A stretch of 64,000 bases of DNA, from NCBI GenBank assembly GCA_947561585.1, contig CANNZV010002343.1, positions 1-64,000 on the forward strand. The letters run 5' to 3'. The notes under the pieces were generated by a model, which saw only the letters and a program-made list of their open reading frames with translations, searched no databases and was not told the DNA's origin. The number at the start of each line of letters is the position of its first letter. Position 1 is the first letter of the stretch. This document shows positions 1 to 11,404 of the stretch, piece by piece. The stretch comes from Caprella mutica. Taxonomy: Eukaryota > Arthropoda > Malacostraca > Amphipoda > Caprellidae. The position numbers and the translations under genes are program-made.

Positions 1-203
1 ATACAAGATTTTAACGAGTATTTTGAAGCTATGATGTTTCTGTTGTTAGAGGCCGCAGTTAGACTGAGTTAGTTAGAGTGCCGCAATTTACCTGCTTGAC
101 CCTAATCATTATAAATCATAATGATGATTACTAAGTTATTTTATAATTTTTTGTAAGAAAATGAGTATCTAATTAAACTAGAGATCAATCATGCATCACT
201 GCC

Positions 204-1089
204 GGTTCATACAATTACCGGAACGGACCATGAATTACCGGAACGGACCATGAATTACCGGAACGGACCATGAATTACCGGAACGGAGTTGTTTTATTGA
301 GAAATAATCCTTGTTAAGTCATATAGGTATACATTAGGTCTATTTATGTTCCAATTGATGTCATATTTTACCATTTTATACTCATTTCTGTTCGTATATT
401 CGCTACCAAACATCTGAAACATAGACAGAAAATTGACATGACATGACATGATAACTTTGATAGTTCGTGATTCCGTGTTATAGGTTTAAAATATTTTTTT
501 GTTTCATTTTATGTTATGTATATTAAGTAAGTATATATTAATATACATATGTACAGTATATGTATATTAAGTAAGTCATGGGTCATCATAACTTCGATCA
601 ATGCGACAGATAGCAGTTATGAATTTACCTACTACCCGATTAAAAACGAACCAAATTTGTATATGTTGCATAAAATTAAAAATCCTGATTAATAGAATAT
701 CAAAACATACTAGTAATGGATACACAAAATAGAACCCAAATACTTCTCATTAAAATTATAATATGGAATCCAATATTAAAATTACTTTAGTTTCCCCTCA
801 AAATATTTTCTTAGAAAGATTATGCAAAGAAAACGAATTTCAGCATATACTCTGGTAAAGTTTATAACTATGTTGCAGATGTTTGGTAGCGAATATACGA
901 GCAGAAATGACTATAAAATGGTAAAATATGATATCAATTGGATCTTAAATAGACCTAATGTATACCTATATGACTTACCAAGGTTTATTTCTCAATAAAA
1001 CAACTCCGTTCCGGTAATTCATGGTCCGTTCCGGTAATTCATGTTTCGTTCCGGTAATTCATGGTTCGTTCCGGTAATTGTATGGACCC
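204..1089. mobile_element. Foldback (hairpin) transposable element with tandem-repeat ends
   Basis: The two arms (about 204-420 and 870-1089) are inverted copies of each other. Each arm begins with a 20-base tandem unit (core AATTACCGGAACGGACCATG, four copies on the left, four diverged inverse copies on the right) and continues as single-copy inverted sequence that includes TTTGGTAGCGAATATACG on the right and its inverse on the left. The direct repeat CATCACTGCC lies at 194-203 and 1090-1099, immediately outside the arms, and is read as a target-site duplication of 9-10 bases. There is no coding capacity, so the element is non-autonomous. Duplication length and arm structure suggest a foldback or Mutator-like origin; the superfamily is inferred. 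Confidence 0.85.
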
Positions 1090-1099
1090 CATCACTGCC

Positions 1100-3715
1100 A
1101 TCACATTGATCACAGGTCACAATATGATTTATGAACTGTTTACAATGATGATTGTTCTTACGAATATGATGCAATAATATTATAATATAAATTCAATTCA
1201 GCAAGAATTAAACTAGCTATTTTTATTTTGCCTTTGGTAGAAAAATAACTTGGAGTTAAGGGCCACAAATTAGTATTTATCTGCGTGACCCTAGTACGAC
1301 TGTTCTTTAGTACATAACAAATATTCAACTTATAAAGTTATACCATTGTTATCAGTTAATAGTCTACAATTTTTCACGCTGAAATACATCGACTAAAACT
1401 CGGAGAATTGGAATATTAGTTGTATTGCTTATGAGGCGTGATGCAAGATTATTAATAGGTACTGTATGGTGAATACTAAGTGACTTGAATTTCATTCAAT
1501 ATACTTCACAATATATTTAAATGGTATAATTTAAATTGATTACCGTGGCATGTGCACATTTAGTGCTTCTGCACACATAAAATCTTAATATTTATTTTTA
1601 GGATTAAGCCACACACAATGAATTATAAATTCTATATTTATCATTTTATTTAAGCTCGACGTATAATAATATAGTTTCATTGAAACGATTTAAACTCAAT
1701 GAAATTTAGATATTATCAAAAGGCTATCAAAATATCAACGTTGAAGGTATTTTTTTACAATTCAATCATCCATAGAAATATGTTTATTAGAAAAATTGAA
1801 TCTTAAAAATATACCTTCAACGATGAGATTTAAATAACCCTTTCACCCTTTAATAATACTTTTTTAAAATAATAACCCTTTAATAAATATTTAATCCTTT
1901 TCCTCCTGATACTTATTTTTCATGATTTTTTGTTTTTTTCTTAGAAAGCATCTTATTAGTCGCAATAACACATTGTACCAATTTAATAACTATGATATTA
2001 CCTATATTATATATATTTAAACACTAGCCGTCCAAAGCGGAAATTTCCGTCATGTTCCCTGCTCAGCATGTTAAAATAGCGTATAATTACATGACTACTG
2101 CAAATGCGTCAGAAGGGAGAGGGTTAACTTAGTTTCAGTAACTGTTTTCATTTTATCATGTACGAATGCCTACAAAAATATGCTGATTCATGGAGTGTAG
2201 CTAGGTAGGTTACCGTAGGTATACCTAGAAAACAAGGATATAATTGGCGAGAACCGGTTATGGAGTATGGTATACGTAAGTATTATCAATTAATAACATG
2301 ACAGATCCTTTAAGAGAGTCAGTAATGAGGAAAGTATAAGTACCTACATTATGGTAAAATCTAAATGTGTTTGTATTAATGGAGAAATCTCAGAAATGAT
2401 GTCTTTATTCAATGCTCAATATTCCAAATAGTTTTAGTTAAAATTCTTCATCGCAAATACCTGATTAAAAATATCTTGCATGCAATCTAATTACATGTAC
2501 ACTTCATTATCAAAGTTATTCACTATTTTTAACTCCAATAGATAGGTAGGTACTAGTACAAGAGTGGAATACCTATTACTGATTAATAGTTATTCCTATC
2601 GCTCACCAATCCCTTACAGTACCTACCACCTCAAGATGTCGTTAACAGTTACTATTTCTACTAACATTTATTTGCACCTGATTACCTTCAGTAAATATGT
2701 CCTAATATGGTATTTAGAGTGAACAAAGTTAGATATGTATAAAGTTATTATGTATTAAGAAAGATGTTAATACTTTTCTAGAGATAGAGTAAGTTTCAAA
2801 TTACGAGTCGGAGGTTCCATACTTTCGATTGTATGCGAAAAATATATTGTTTAACACATTTTATTTAATAATAATGAAGTTTATCAATAATAATAATTAT
2901 ATATATGATTTTCTAATCAGATAGATAATGTGTCAAAAAATCCATTCTCCAAAACTTTCCTCAAATTGATATCTTAATAATCTTATAATTTGATATCTCG
3001 AGGAAAAATTTGACAAACTCAAAATTAATTTAATTATATAGTTCAGCTAACACTTAAGAAAATTTTGACTCCATAATATAAAAAAACTGAACTTCAACTC
3101 TTCAGTTTTTCTGGTGATTTTTTTAACTCCATACTAATTTAAAAATATTCACAATTCTTTTTTCCTATCCGCGAGATGAGAAATATATTTAATCGACAAA
3201 TACATTATAATAAAACTGATACTTTTTCTGGATAGCGCGAGTGTTCTATAAATACTTCAAATTATAGGAACAAATAATAATAATAAAATGTCGAGTTTGC
3301 AGTTCCATAGCTGCCTAATTTTCTTAGATGGTAGGTATGTACCTATGTATTAAAGCGTATTGGACGAACTAACTAAGGAAAGAAGAAACCTGTAGAATTA
3401 TTATATAATCGATTTGAATCACTCTCCCCCATCAAAAATGGCTCCCATAACACCTACAAGCGGTCATCTATCACTGTAGTCCACAGCTGCCTTGAATGGT
3501 GTAATCTCCATTCAAGGAAGTGCTAGGACGATGCCTCTGGAATAGTACCAGAACTAGTTCTAACTAGAAGGCGTGAGGTTCTTTACACCAAGAGCTGCTG
3601 TTCACACGACTAGTTATCAAAGTATCAACTAGTGTTAATTTTGTGCTAGAAGATATCGCTATAGTGGTGCTTGTACTTATATTTGAATAAAACAATAAAG
3701 CGTTCTATTGTCATC
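1100..3715. other. Intergenic AT-rich DNA upstream of the CLIP protease
   Basis: No convincing exon, RNA gene or mobile element boundary was found. The stretch holds simple AT-rich sequence and short inverted pieces (for example the matching segments near 1735-1750 and 1795-1825, where ACGTTGAAGGTAT and its inverse occur). A TATAAAT string at 3246-3252 is too far from the first coding exon to be called its promoter without transcript data. Confidence 0.5.
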
Positions 3716-6700
3716 ATGAAAAGTAAGTTTTAGATTTCCAGGGAATTTTGCGTTACTGTCTTTTATATTCTACGTATCGCTAATTTGCAAGAAAAACGTC
3801 ATAAACACAAAAACATGTATTTTCGAGTTATCAATATAAACATAAAGATCTTAAAATACTGATTATTTTTGTAAAAGTTTCATAAGAGTACTCACAAATT
3901 TACCTCTAGAGAGGCTAAATGTCCTAACGATATACCATTAATTGTACGTAAATTACATGTACTAAAATGCCTCCCCTGAAAAGTAGTGTTTTTGAGCTAT
4001 GTCAGTGACACAAATGAGCGATATGTTCGAAAATGTATTGCCATTTATTATGTTCCATTTATTATTAATAATTAATTAATAGAACCAAGGTTACACATAG
4101 ATGAAAAAATATTAATTCATCTTTGGAAAATGAAAAATTATCATAAACATATTTTAGTATGTATCAAATCATTAAAAATAGTGGAAGAAAATTTCTTTGC
4201 ATATAATTTTTCCAGTTTTAGACAATTTAAAATAAAAAGATTAGGTTTGGTTGCTGCATCAGTTTATGAATATATTTCTAGGTTGACGTTGATAACAATT
4301 AACGTTTCATTGCATACAAATATTTGTTTAAATATGTTCCGCGGAGTTTGCCGATTTGCGCAATCTCGAGAATGTGCTGCGCATTTTATTTATTTATTTG
4401 ACAAAAAACGCATCGACTACTAGCTCAAGATTGTGCAAATGGGCAAATAGCGCGGACCAAATACACATACTACGAAATATCACAGTTTGAAATATCTTAA
4501 TATAAGGTAATTTAACATTGCAAATTATAGCACTTTAGTTTTCCAGTCAATAGAAACAACAATCAGAGGATGTTCTAAGGTAGAGCTCCTTCTATGTCGC
4601 ACCTATAATGTTACTTTATTTACAGGCTGTGTTCAGTTGTTGTTGTCGTTGACATTCTTCCTTACATCTGTAAAGGCAAACGCATCACAAAGAGAGGTCA
4701 GTGATATACTAGTAATATTACCATTAATATATTTAATAATTTATCAACAGTGATATAAATTAGTGAGAGCTGTGAAGAATTACGGTGTAATGAAATTAAT
4801 TCCTAAATAGATTTTAATATCTAACCCATTATCATTTAACGCCATCTTGAATATTTATAACTGATCTATAATAAAATCTCTCCTGTAACTCCCTTTCTCC
4901 ATACAATTGTCGCTTCCCATTGGCTCAGCAGTGGTGACGTCATAATATCTACAAGATGGCAGCCTCCACGAAAGTAGTTATTTCCCACTTATATACTGTA
5001 TTAACTAATTCACAGTTTTATCTTTCAGATAACTTTCCCCACTAACGAAAAGTCAGTGGATTCTCTAGAAGCTGATTTACTGGCTGCAGTCAATAAGGAC
5101 AAACTAGACAGATCCACCAGTAGGTTCTACCAGTCAATCAGGAGGGAGAAAAGGATCCAATGCACTCTGGGGGACGGTACCAGAGGTGGGAATCTTTATT
5201 ATTTTCAAAACAATACAGTAAAACTCCTGATAAATGAAGTTCTGAGTTATGAAGTATTTCTCTATTTTTAAATTTTGGAAAATGATAGTTATCCCTCAAT
5301 AAACATAGTTTCTAAGTTTTTAATCATAGAAAACTATCTAGTGCACTCGAGATATGAATTGGCTGTGAGTTATGAAGGAACCAATACTTCAGAGTTCAGG
5401 AGTTTCACTGTATCGTTTGTTATGAGAATAGAAAGGGAATTATATTAAATTTTTAAAACGAATACTACCTATTTGTCATCAACGATAATTCCATTTTTAT
5501 TTTTTTAAAGTTTGGTCCAAAAGTAAGTGCATAATAGTGAATAAAATGGGTGGTTAAATAGTATTCGAAATTTCAAAATGTTTAAGACGTTAGAACAAAT
5601 TAAGTTGAAAAATTTGGTATTGAACTATTCGCGACAATTACAATTGTTATTGTTTGAATTAAAGACATCATTAATTGTCTACCTACTACGTATCCAAATA
5701 CCAAATATTGAGTTGAACTATTTTCTATGGTTATAAGTAGAACAATAATCAATAATTTTTACGGTTTAAGTAAATCTTCAAGTCATCTTTTTCTCGTTAG
5801 GTACCTGTGGCAGGTTGAACGAGTGTCCTCAACTCATCCCATTCGTCCAAACCATTCACCGGCTTGAGAGTTTCTTCCACGTTAAGAGACACATTTGTGG
5901 GTGAGTTTTTACATAAGATGCTCTATCCTGTGTATTACCACTTTATAAGTTAATCGAATATGATTAAGATATTTTGGCTGATCTAATTTAGCGTACTAAT
6001 AGTGTGTCTACTCTTAAGAATTTAAGACCATTGATTATAGGCAGATGAGATGAAACTTAGAATCAAAATACCAACTCAGATTCTTCTCGATGAAATATCC
6101 TACCTGTTGTAGTTGTTGAAATCTTATTTTAGGTTCAGTTTTTAATAATTAGATGAACTGACTATTCGTAATTCTCATAAGTTCAACTTTGTTTTTCCCT
6201 GCAGAATAGTTCGAAATATCTACCTGCTTTGTTGTCCGGATACAAACCAGGTTTCAGTCAGTCGACCAACAATTGTACAGCAGACGCATCAGGGTGAGGA
6301 TTCGAACCTTAGAGAAAATGAAACAAATTATATCTTATATATTTTATTCAATATTTATTTTGCCGAACTATAATTAGATAGACATTGAAATATTGAATTC
6401 TTTCCATTTTGGTCACTATGTAAACTTCTGAAGTATTTTTTTAAATATTGTTTGTAAGTAATTGGTAAAAAAATGTTAAAAACATAATTAGTAAACTTAA
6501 GCACATTAATACAAAGTGAAATAAATTTCTCCTATAAATTTTCCACCAGTTTCTCACTCAGTGCCACAAAGTTCCTCTTCTACCAACACCATCAACCCCC
6601 CAAACTGCGGACAGTCTAACGTACAGTTCGTGGTGGGAGGCAGAGAAATTCAGGTATTCGAATATACTGTTTGTAGTCGTAGTATAATATTTAAAGTTAG

Positions 6701-9700
6701 TGACTTATAAAGTCAGGGTATTTGAAATAAAATATCGTTTTGATGAATTTATACATTTAGTGTTGATACTATACACTATAAGGAATACTTTGAAATTTGG
6801 CAGATATCTTGAAAATTTGAAGTTATGAAGGTATATTAGAGGTAGAATGATATAATTAACGTATACAAAGATATATACATAATAAAGATCAATTAATTAT
6901 ATATATTTGATAGATGTCATATCTCAAATTTACAATTCTGTCTGTATGACACTGTCAATCATCTAGTTACTTCTATTTCAGGCAGGGACATATCCGTGGT
7001 TGGTTGCCATTGGCAGTTTCAACCGAGAAGGATCTTTTGTGATAGGCTGCGGAGGCACTCTGATCACCTCTAGATTTGTTCTCACGGCTGCCCACTGCTT
7101 CGTTAAAACTCAACCGTGAGATTACAGCAACTTTAAAGGTCCTCTCCAGGCTCCGGGAAAAGAATGAGTTTATTACATAATATTAAAGAACTAAGGTCTA
7201 CGATCATTATTCCGAAAACCGCATACAATTTGGTTCTGTATATATTTTATTATTTGCTTTTAAAGTTTTTTAATACTCTGTGATCAACAATCGAGCGAAT
7301 CTCCAACCTGACGCTGAGAAAGAAGATTGTACACTCTTTGTTTTGATTTCAATTTTAGATTTTTAAACTAACAAAGCGTTTTTGGCCTTCTTTTAAGATA
7401 ATAATTGTTTCTAATAGTATATCAACGTTTCTATAAATGGTTTATCCAAATTTGAACCTTTAAACGAATAATAAATAGAAATATTAAACCAAATACCTAG
7501 TTGACAATCAAAACAAATGGTGTACATTCTTCTTCTTCAGACTGAAAATTAGAAAGTCGGAAGTAAAGTAGGTTTTGTAGAGTTTGGATTATAAAAATCT
7601 TTAAAAGCATATAAAATTAAAAATATGCTATCAAATTTTATGGGGTTTGCAGTAAAATGATAAGAAACATTAGCCTCGTTGATTGAAACAATAAAAAAAT
7701 TTGCTTGGAGGGGACCTTTAAGAGTTTATTTAAGACCCTCCCGCGTGGAAAACTGACCCACAAATAGACATTTATGACAGAAATTTTACACCAATCAAAT
7801 TGCGCAATTGCTTCTTATAGCCTGAAAATTCATACTCACCCGATAATTAGAAAAAAACCTTTTCTGAATTTGAATATGTAAAATAATTGTTTTATCAGCG
7901 GACTATTTTGGCACTTGTGCTCTTTTCAGCCTCTGTCATCGGATGGGTCGGTTTTTGATTCAAATGTAACCCAATCTTGTGTCACGTACAGCATCTAGTT
8001 CAGAAATTAAGAATCTGCACCATCATGTTACTGTTTGGTAACATTCTCAACCCAAGAAATGTCATTTATACTCACTGCATGTTGTTATGATTAATTTAAA
8101 CGGATGATATAAAATATATATTCAACCGGTGAAATATTAACAAATTAGAGATATACCGTTAGTGAAATTTGACCGATATGAACATTTTTGAGATATGTCA
8201 TTATTGAAATTAATGAGCAACATGAACATCTTAAAGATTGGCCGTTATTGCAATTAATGAGCGATAGGATTTAATTACTTTATATGTTTTCTAATTTTGC
8301 GTAGGACTCACGTACGTGTTGGAGAACATGACCTCTCTTCTGATAACGACGGTGCAAAACCTATCGACCTCTTCATCGTCAGTAGGAACAATCCCAGTTA
8401 CGACCATGACACCAGAAAAAGGGATATAGAGCTATTGGAGATGGAGAGGGATGTCGTCTTCAATGGTTAGTGAAAACAGCTTATATTTGCTACCTAATTA
8501 CTAGGATTGTGACAATATGCTTCTAAAACCATAGATCCTAAGAATATCACAGACGAAACGAAATGAATGGTATCGAGTACTTTATACCGCTGGTGTTAAA
8601 CGATTCAATACTGTTTAATTATCACAGTCTATAATATTTCAGGGATCTATGATTTTAAAGCATATTGCCACAAACCTAGTGATCACTAAATGCCCACTAA
8701 GGTTATAGTGGGGCTATATAATATTAAATGAAGTCTTTCTTAATCTGCTGTGGCGCCACCATATGTTTTCCTCTTACCATGGACTGTATATTGCTAAATT
8801 CTATGTTTTCTTTTTCACTTTGGTAAATAACCGTACATTAACACTTGTTTCAGATTTCGTAAGACCATCTTGTATCCCATCACCCACTTCGTCTCCCCAG
8901 GATTCAAAATACACCATCGTTGGTTGGGGAGCAGCTTACGAAGGTGAGATAGGGTTAGTTCCGAGTTTTTGAACTGTTCCATATTTCCGATCACGTAGGT
9001 AAAAAGTATATGATTATTATTTTTAACTCGTGGTATCCATGATATCTGCAGGTATCGCGGATAGGAATATATAACGAGTTAGAATGGTAAATTTCTAATA
9101 TGATCGAAAATGCGGACCTGTTCGATAACTCGAAAATACCTTATGAAGTCTGTGCATTATTCCTGCCTGAGTCTACATTGTGTTATCTAATTTACATTTA
9201 AATTATAAACCAACCGAATAAAACATTGCAATTTCATTGATCAGTTTACGGCTCCTCAAATTCAATCTATAATGGGTGGTGAAAACGCAGTGTTTTATTC
9301 GACAGTATAGAATAGGCCTACATTTCAAACTCCTACAGGTGGCGGTGCGGTAAATATACCACGCGTAGCGACAGTTCCCGCCATTCCATTCGAATCCTGT
9401 GGAAGGAGTTACTCCGGCATCAGCGAACTGGATCCTAAATCACAGATGTGCGCAGGAATGAAGGATGTGGACTCATGTCAGGTGAGGACATGTTTTCATC
9501 AGCGTTTGTAAATATCATGTTGTAGGCTTGGAACATTTTGAATTCGATGGTACCTAGAAATCAATTATTTGATACCGAATTAATAGTTATAAATAGGGTT
9601 GTGACGATATGCTTTCAAAATCATAGATTCCGAAAATATTGGACCAGAGGGAACTAAAGAGTATTGAATCGTTCTAAACCAGCGGATATGATTTTAAAAG

Positions 9701-9907
9701 CATATTGTCACAACCTAAATTGTTGTTTATTTACAGGGTGACAGTGGTGGCCCCCTACAGGTCCTTTCCCCCACTAATGGTAGGCACTACACTGTGGGGG
9801 TGGTGTCCTTTGGGGTGGGGTGTGCGAGGGAGAACTTCCCCGGGGTGTACACCAGGGTGGAGGCATTTATTCCTTGGATTCAAGACGTTATTAGAAATAG
9901 AAAATAA
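3716..9907 (+). CDS. Secreted CLIP-domain trypsin-like serine protease
   Basis: Eleven exons join in phase: 3716-3722, 4626-4696, 5029-5185, 5801-5900, 6205-6293, 6550-6653, 6982-7115, 8305-8465, 8854-8943, 9339-9481, 9737-9907, all with GT/AG introns, giving 408 residues. The 7-base first exon is chosen because it creates a clean signal peptide ([15 protein letters not shown]). A CLIP domain spans about residues 71-122 with six cysteines ending in CC; a linker cysteine (CGQSN) can pair with the cysteine in RPSCIP. The peptidase domain starts VVGG (169); the triad is His214 (TAAHC), Asp261 (DIELL) and Ser355 (GDSGGP). Asp349 at the pocket base predicts trypsin-like specificity. The residue before VVGG is Phe168, not Arg/Lys, so activation should need a protease that cuts after a large hydrophobic residue; CLIPC-type proteases also often have a hydrophobic residue there. 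The family acts in haemolymph cascades for melanisation and Toll signalling; the exact role here is inferred. Introns hold several MITEs. Confidence 0.93.
4337..4459. repeat. Short inverted-repeat element in protease intron 1
   Basis: GTTCCGCGGAGTTTGCCGAT near the left and ATGGGCAAATAGCGCGGACC near the right are diverged inverse copies, with arms of about 35 bases each. AAATA flanks both sides and may be a target duplication. A long open frame here (4130-4423) is a chance read-through of the element and its flank. It resembles a MITE, but the copy is single in this window. Confidence 0.45.
7132..7721. mobile_element. Foldback MITE, TTTAAAGGTCC family, in protease intron 7
   Basis: The element starts TTTAAAGGTCCTCTCCA and ends with the near inverse TTGGAGGGGACCTTTAA. 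Internal segments match, in opposite orientation, a copy that begins at about 17622 (shared strings include ATCAAAACAAATGGTGTACA and its inverse). Related ends occur at 41337-41402, 52200-52530 and 62337-62908. No coding capacity. The family appears to be a long-hairpin non-autonomous DNA transposon of unknown superfamily. Confidence 0.7.
8951..9140. mobile_element. Palindromic MITE (GGAAC/GTTCC family) in protease intron 9
   Basis: The left end reads AGGGTTAGTTCCGAG and the right end carries the inverse (TTCGATAACTCGAAAATACC). The centre includes the family signature GGTATCCATGATATCTGCAG. The element begins only seven bases after the exon 9 splice donor at 8944. Related copies are at 16687-16849, 36875-37015, 38621-38780, 39514-40046 (split by a Helitron-like insert), 52684-52830, and as fragments near 10404, 34438, 53700, 56140 and 61660. 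Confidence 0.75.
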
Positions 9908-10100
9908 TGGATTAGGAGAAAAATAGAAAATAATTGAATATAAAATAATCAATACCAGTATCTAAATATTAATGCAATTCAGAAAAATGGTGAATGTATT
10001 TGGAAGGATGAAGATTTATAATTTGTTTTACATTCTCATTTAGAATGTTAATTGAACTTTGTAATTCAAACTACAAAGAAACGAAAAAATTTCAACTGTA

Positions 10101-10106
10101 AATAAA
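10101..10106 (+). terminator. Candidate poly(A) signal of the CLIP protease gene
   Basis: AATAAA lies about 195 bases after the stop codon in AT-rich 3' sequence. It is the best placed hexamer before the convergent cathepsin B gene; transcript ends were not available to confirm it. Confidence 0.5.
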
Positions 10107-10550
10107 CCAATGCACTAATTTCAATTGATGCATTGTTCAAAATTATAATAGTAGTTAGTCAATGCACAACTAGAGAACAAAAAAATTTCTTATTAGTTTC
10201 AAATCTTAAAATCCAGACCATTTTAAAATACCTACAAACATTACAATTAGCAAAGTCTTTTTTATGGAAAACAAATAATCACAAAATAAACTTTTATATC
10301 TATTATTTATTAATTTACGTCTCCATAGATACGGAAATGATAACAGATATCTACAGTAGATAAGAAAATGATAATAATGAATTGTTCTTTTAATATCCTT
10401 TTAGGGTTTGTTCCGAGTTATCGGACGGTTCCACATTTTCGAGATCGTATTAGAAAAATATGTATAATTTGTACTGTAATTGATATCTGTGGGTACCAAT
10501 AAAAATTAAATAATTGTTATAATATATTTTTTAACAGTACTGTCCCGAAG

Positions 10551-10574
10551 CTCTCTCTCTCTCTCTCTCTCTCT
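10551..10574. repeat. (CT)12 microsatellite
   Basis: Twelve uninterrupted CT dinucleotides follow TGTCCCGAAG. The repeat abuts the truncated right part of a palindromic MITE fragment that starts near 10404. Confidence 0.95.
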
Positions 10575-10685
10575 ACGAATGAAAAACACTTTCAGTAAAT
10601 AAATATATTGGAATAAAAATACACCTATCACAAACTGCTGGAGAGTTAATTTTTTCAATACTCACACGAGGATGTCATTTTTTAG

Positions 10686-11035
10686 TGGGGGTTTAACGTC
10701 TGCTTCAGAACCAAAGGCCATATCGCTGAAGTCAAAAGGAAATTAAATACAAGGGACTGGAAGAAGCAGTCAGAGAGGAAAGTGGCTCCATGAACAAAGT
10801 CACTTACAACAGTCGGTGACAAGCTCATGGATGCAGTAAAGCTATTCCGTGAATGCAGTCACCTATCAACAAAAAGGGGCACAAGCACCGGTGACTGCAC
10901 TCACGTATGGAAGAGAAAAATGAAGAGGTGATAGCTAATGAAGTCTACGAGTCTACCTAACACAAAATCTAAGACCTCGTAGTTGAAGAGCATAACCCTA
11001 GCGCTATCCTCTAAAACTGCAAGTAGCGTTAAAAA
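10686..11035. repeat. SINE-like dispersed repeat, copy 1
   Basis: This copy runs from GGGGTTTAACGTCTG through ATGGATGCAGTAAAGC and GTGACTGCACTCACG to CGCTATCCTCTAAAACTGC. The same sequence occurs in the opposite orientation at 20121-20450, 21240-21655, 22870-23463 and, split by a LINE piece, at 33357-33995. It carries no frame conserved between copies. The fixed order of motifs and dispersed placement are typical of a SINE or another non-autonomous family, but no A/B box was recognised with confidence. Confidence 0.65.
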
Positions 11036-11084
11036 TGATAAACATGGGAGGATAATGATGGAATACTATTAAATGGTTCATAGT

Positions 11085-11090
11085 TTTATT
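11085..11090 (-). terminator. Candidate poly(A) signal of cathepsin B
   Basis: TTTATT on the plus strand reads AATAAA on the minus strand, about 315 bases after the cathepsin B stop. Other A-rich hexamers occur nearby (around 11150), so the site is tentative. Confidence 0.35.
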
Positions 11091-11404
11091 TTTTACTGAC
11101 ATTGTATTATAAAAGAGAAAAATAGAAATCTTTCAGACTCTAGTTACTCTAAATAAATACAGTTTGACATCAGACTGACCTACCAACATTCAAAGATTAA
11201 AATTAACCAACATTCAAGGGTTTAGGAGGGATGGGGGGGGGGGAGGAGTAGAAATTTAAATACTACAATAACTTATTAAATATTGAGCTAGAACAATCTC
11301 CACCTCTTAACCATTCAGGTCAATTTCACACCGTGCGTTTTTTTTTTCTACCACAATGCAGCATGATATGCGGCATGAGAAAAACGGCCCGTTTGAAAAG
11401 GGCC

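Noticed and set aside
4130..4423. 97-codon open frame upstream of protease exon 2
   Set aside because: No recognisable domain, lies in the protease intron and partly in an inverted repeat.
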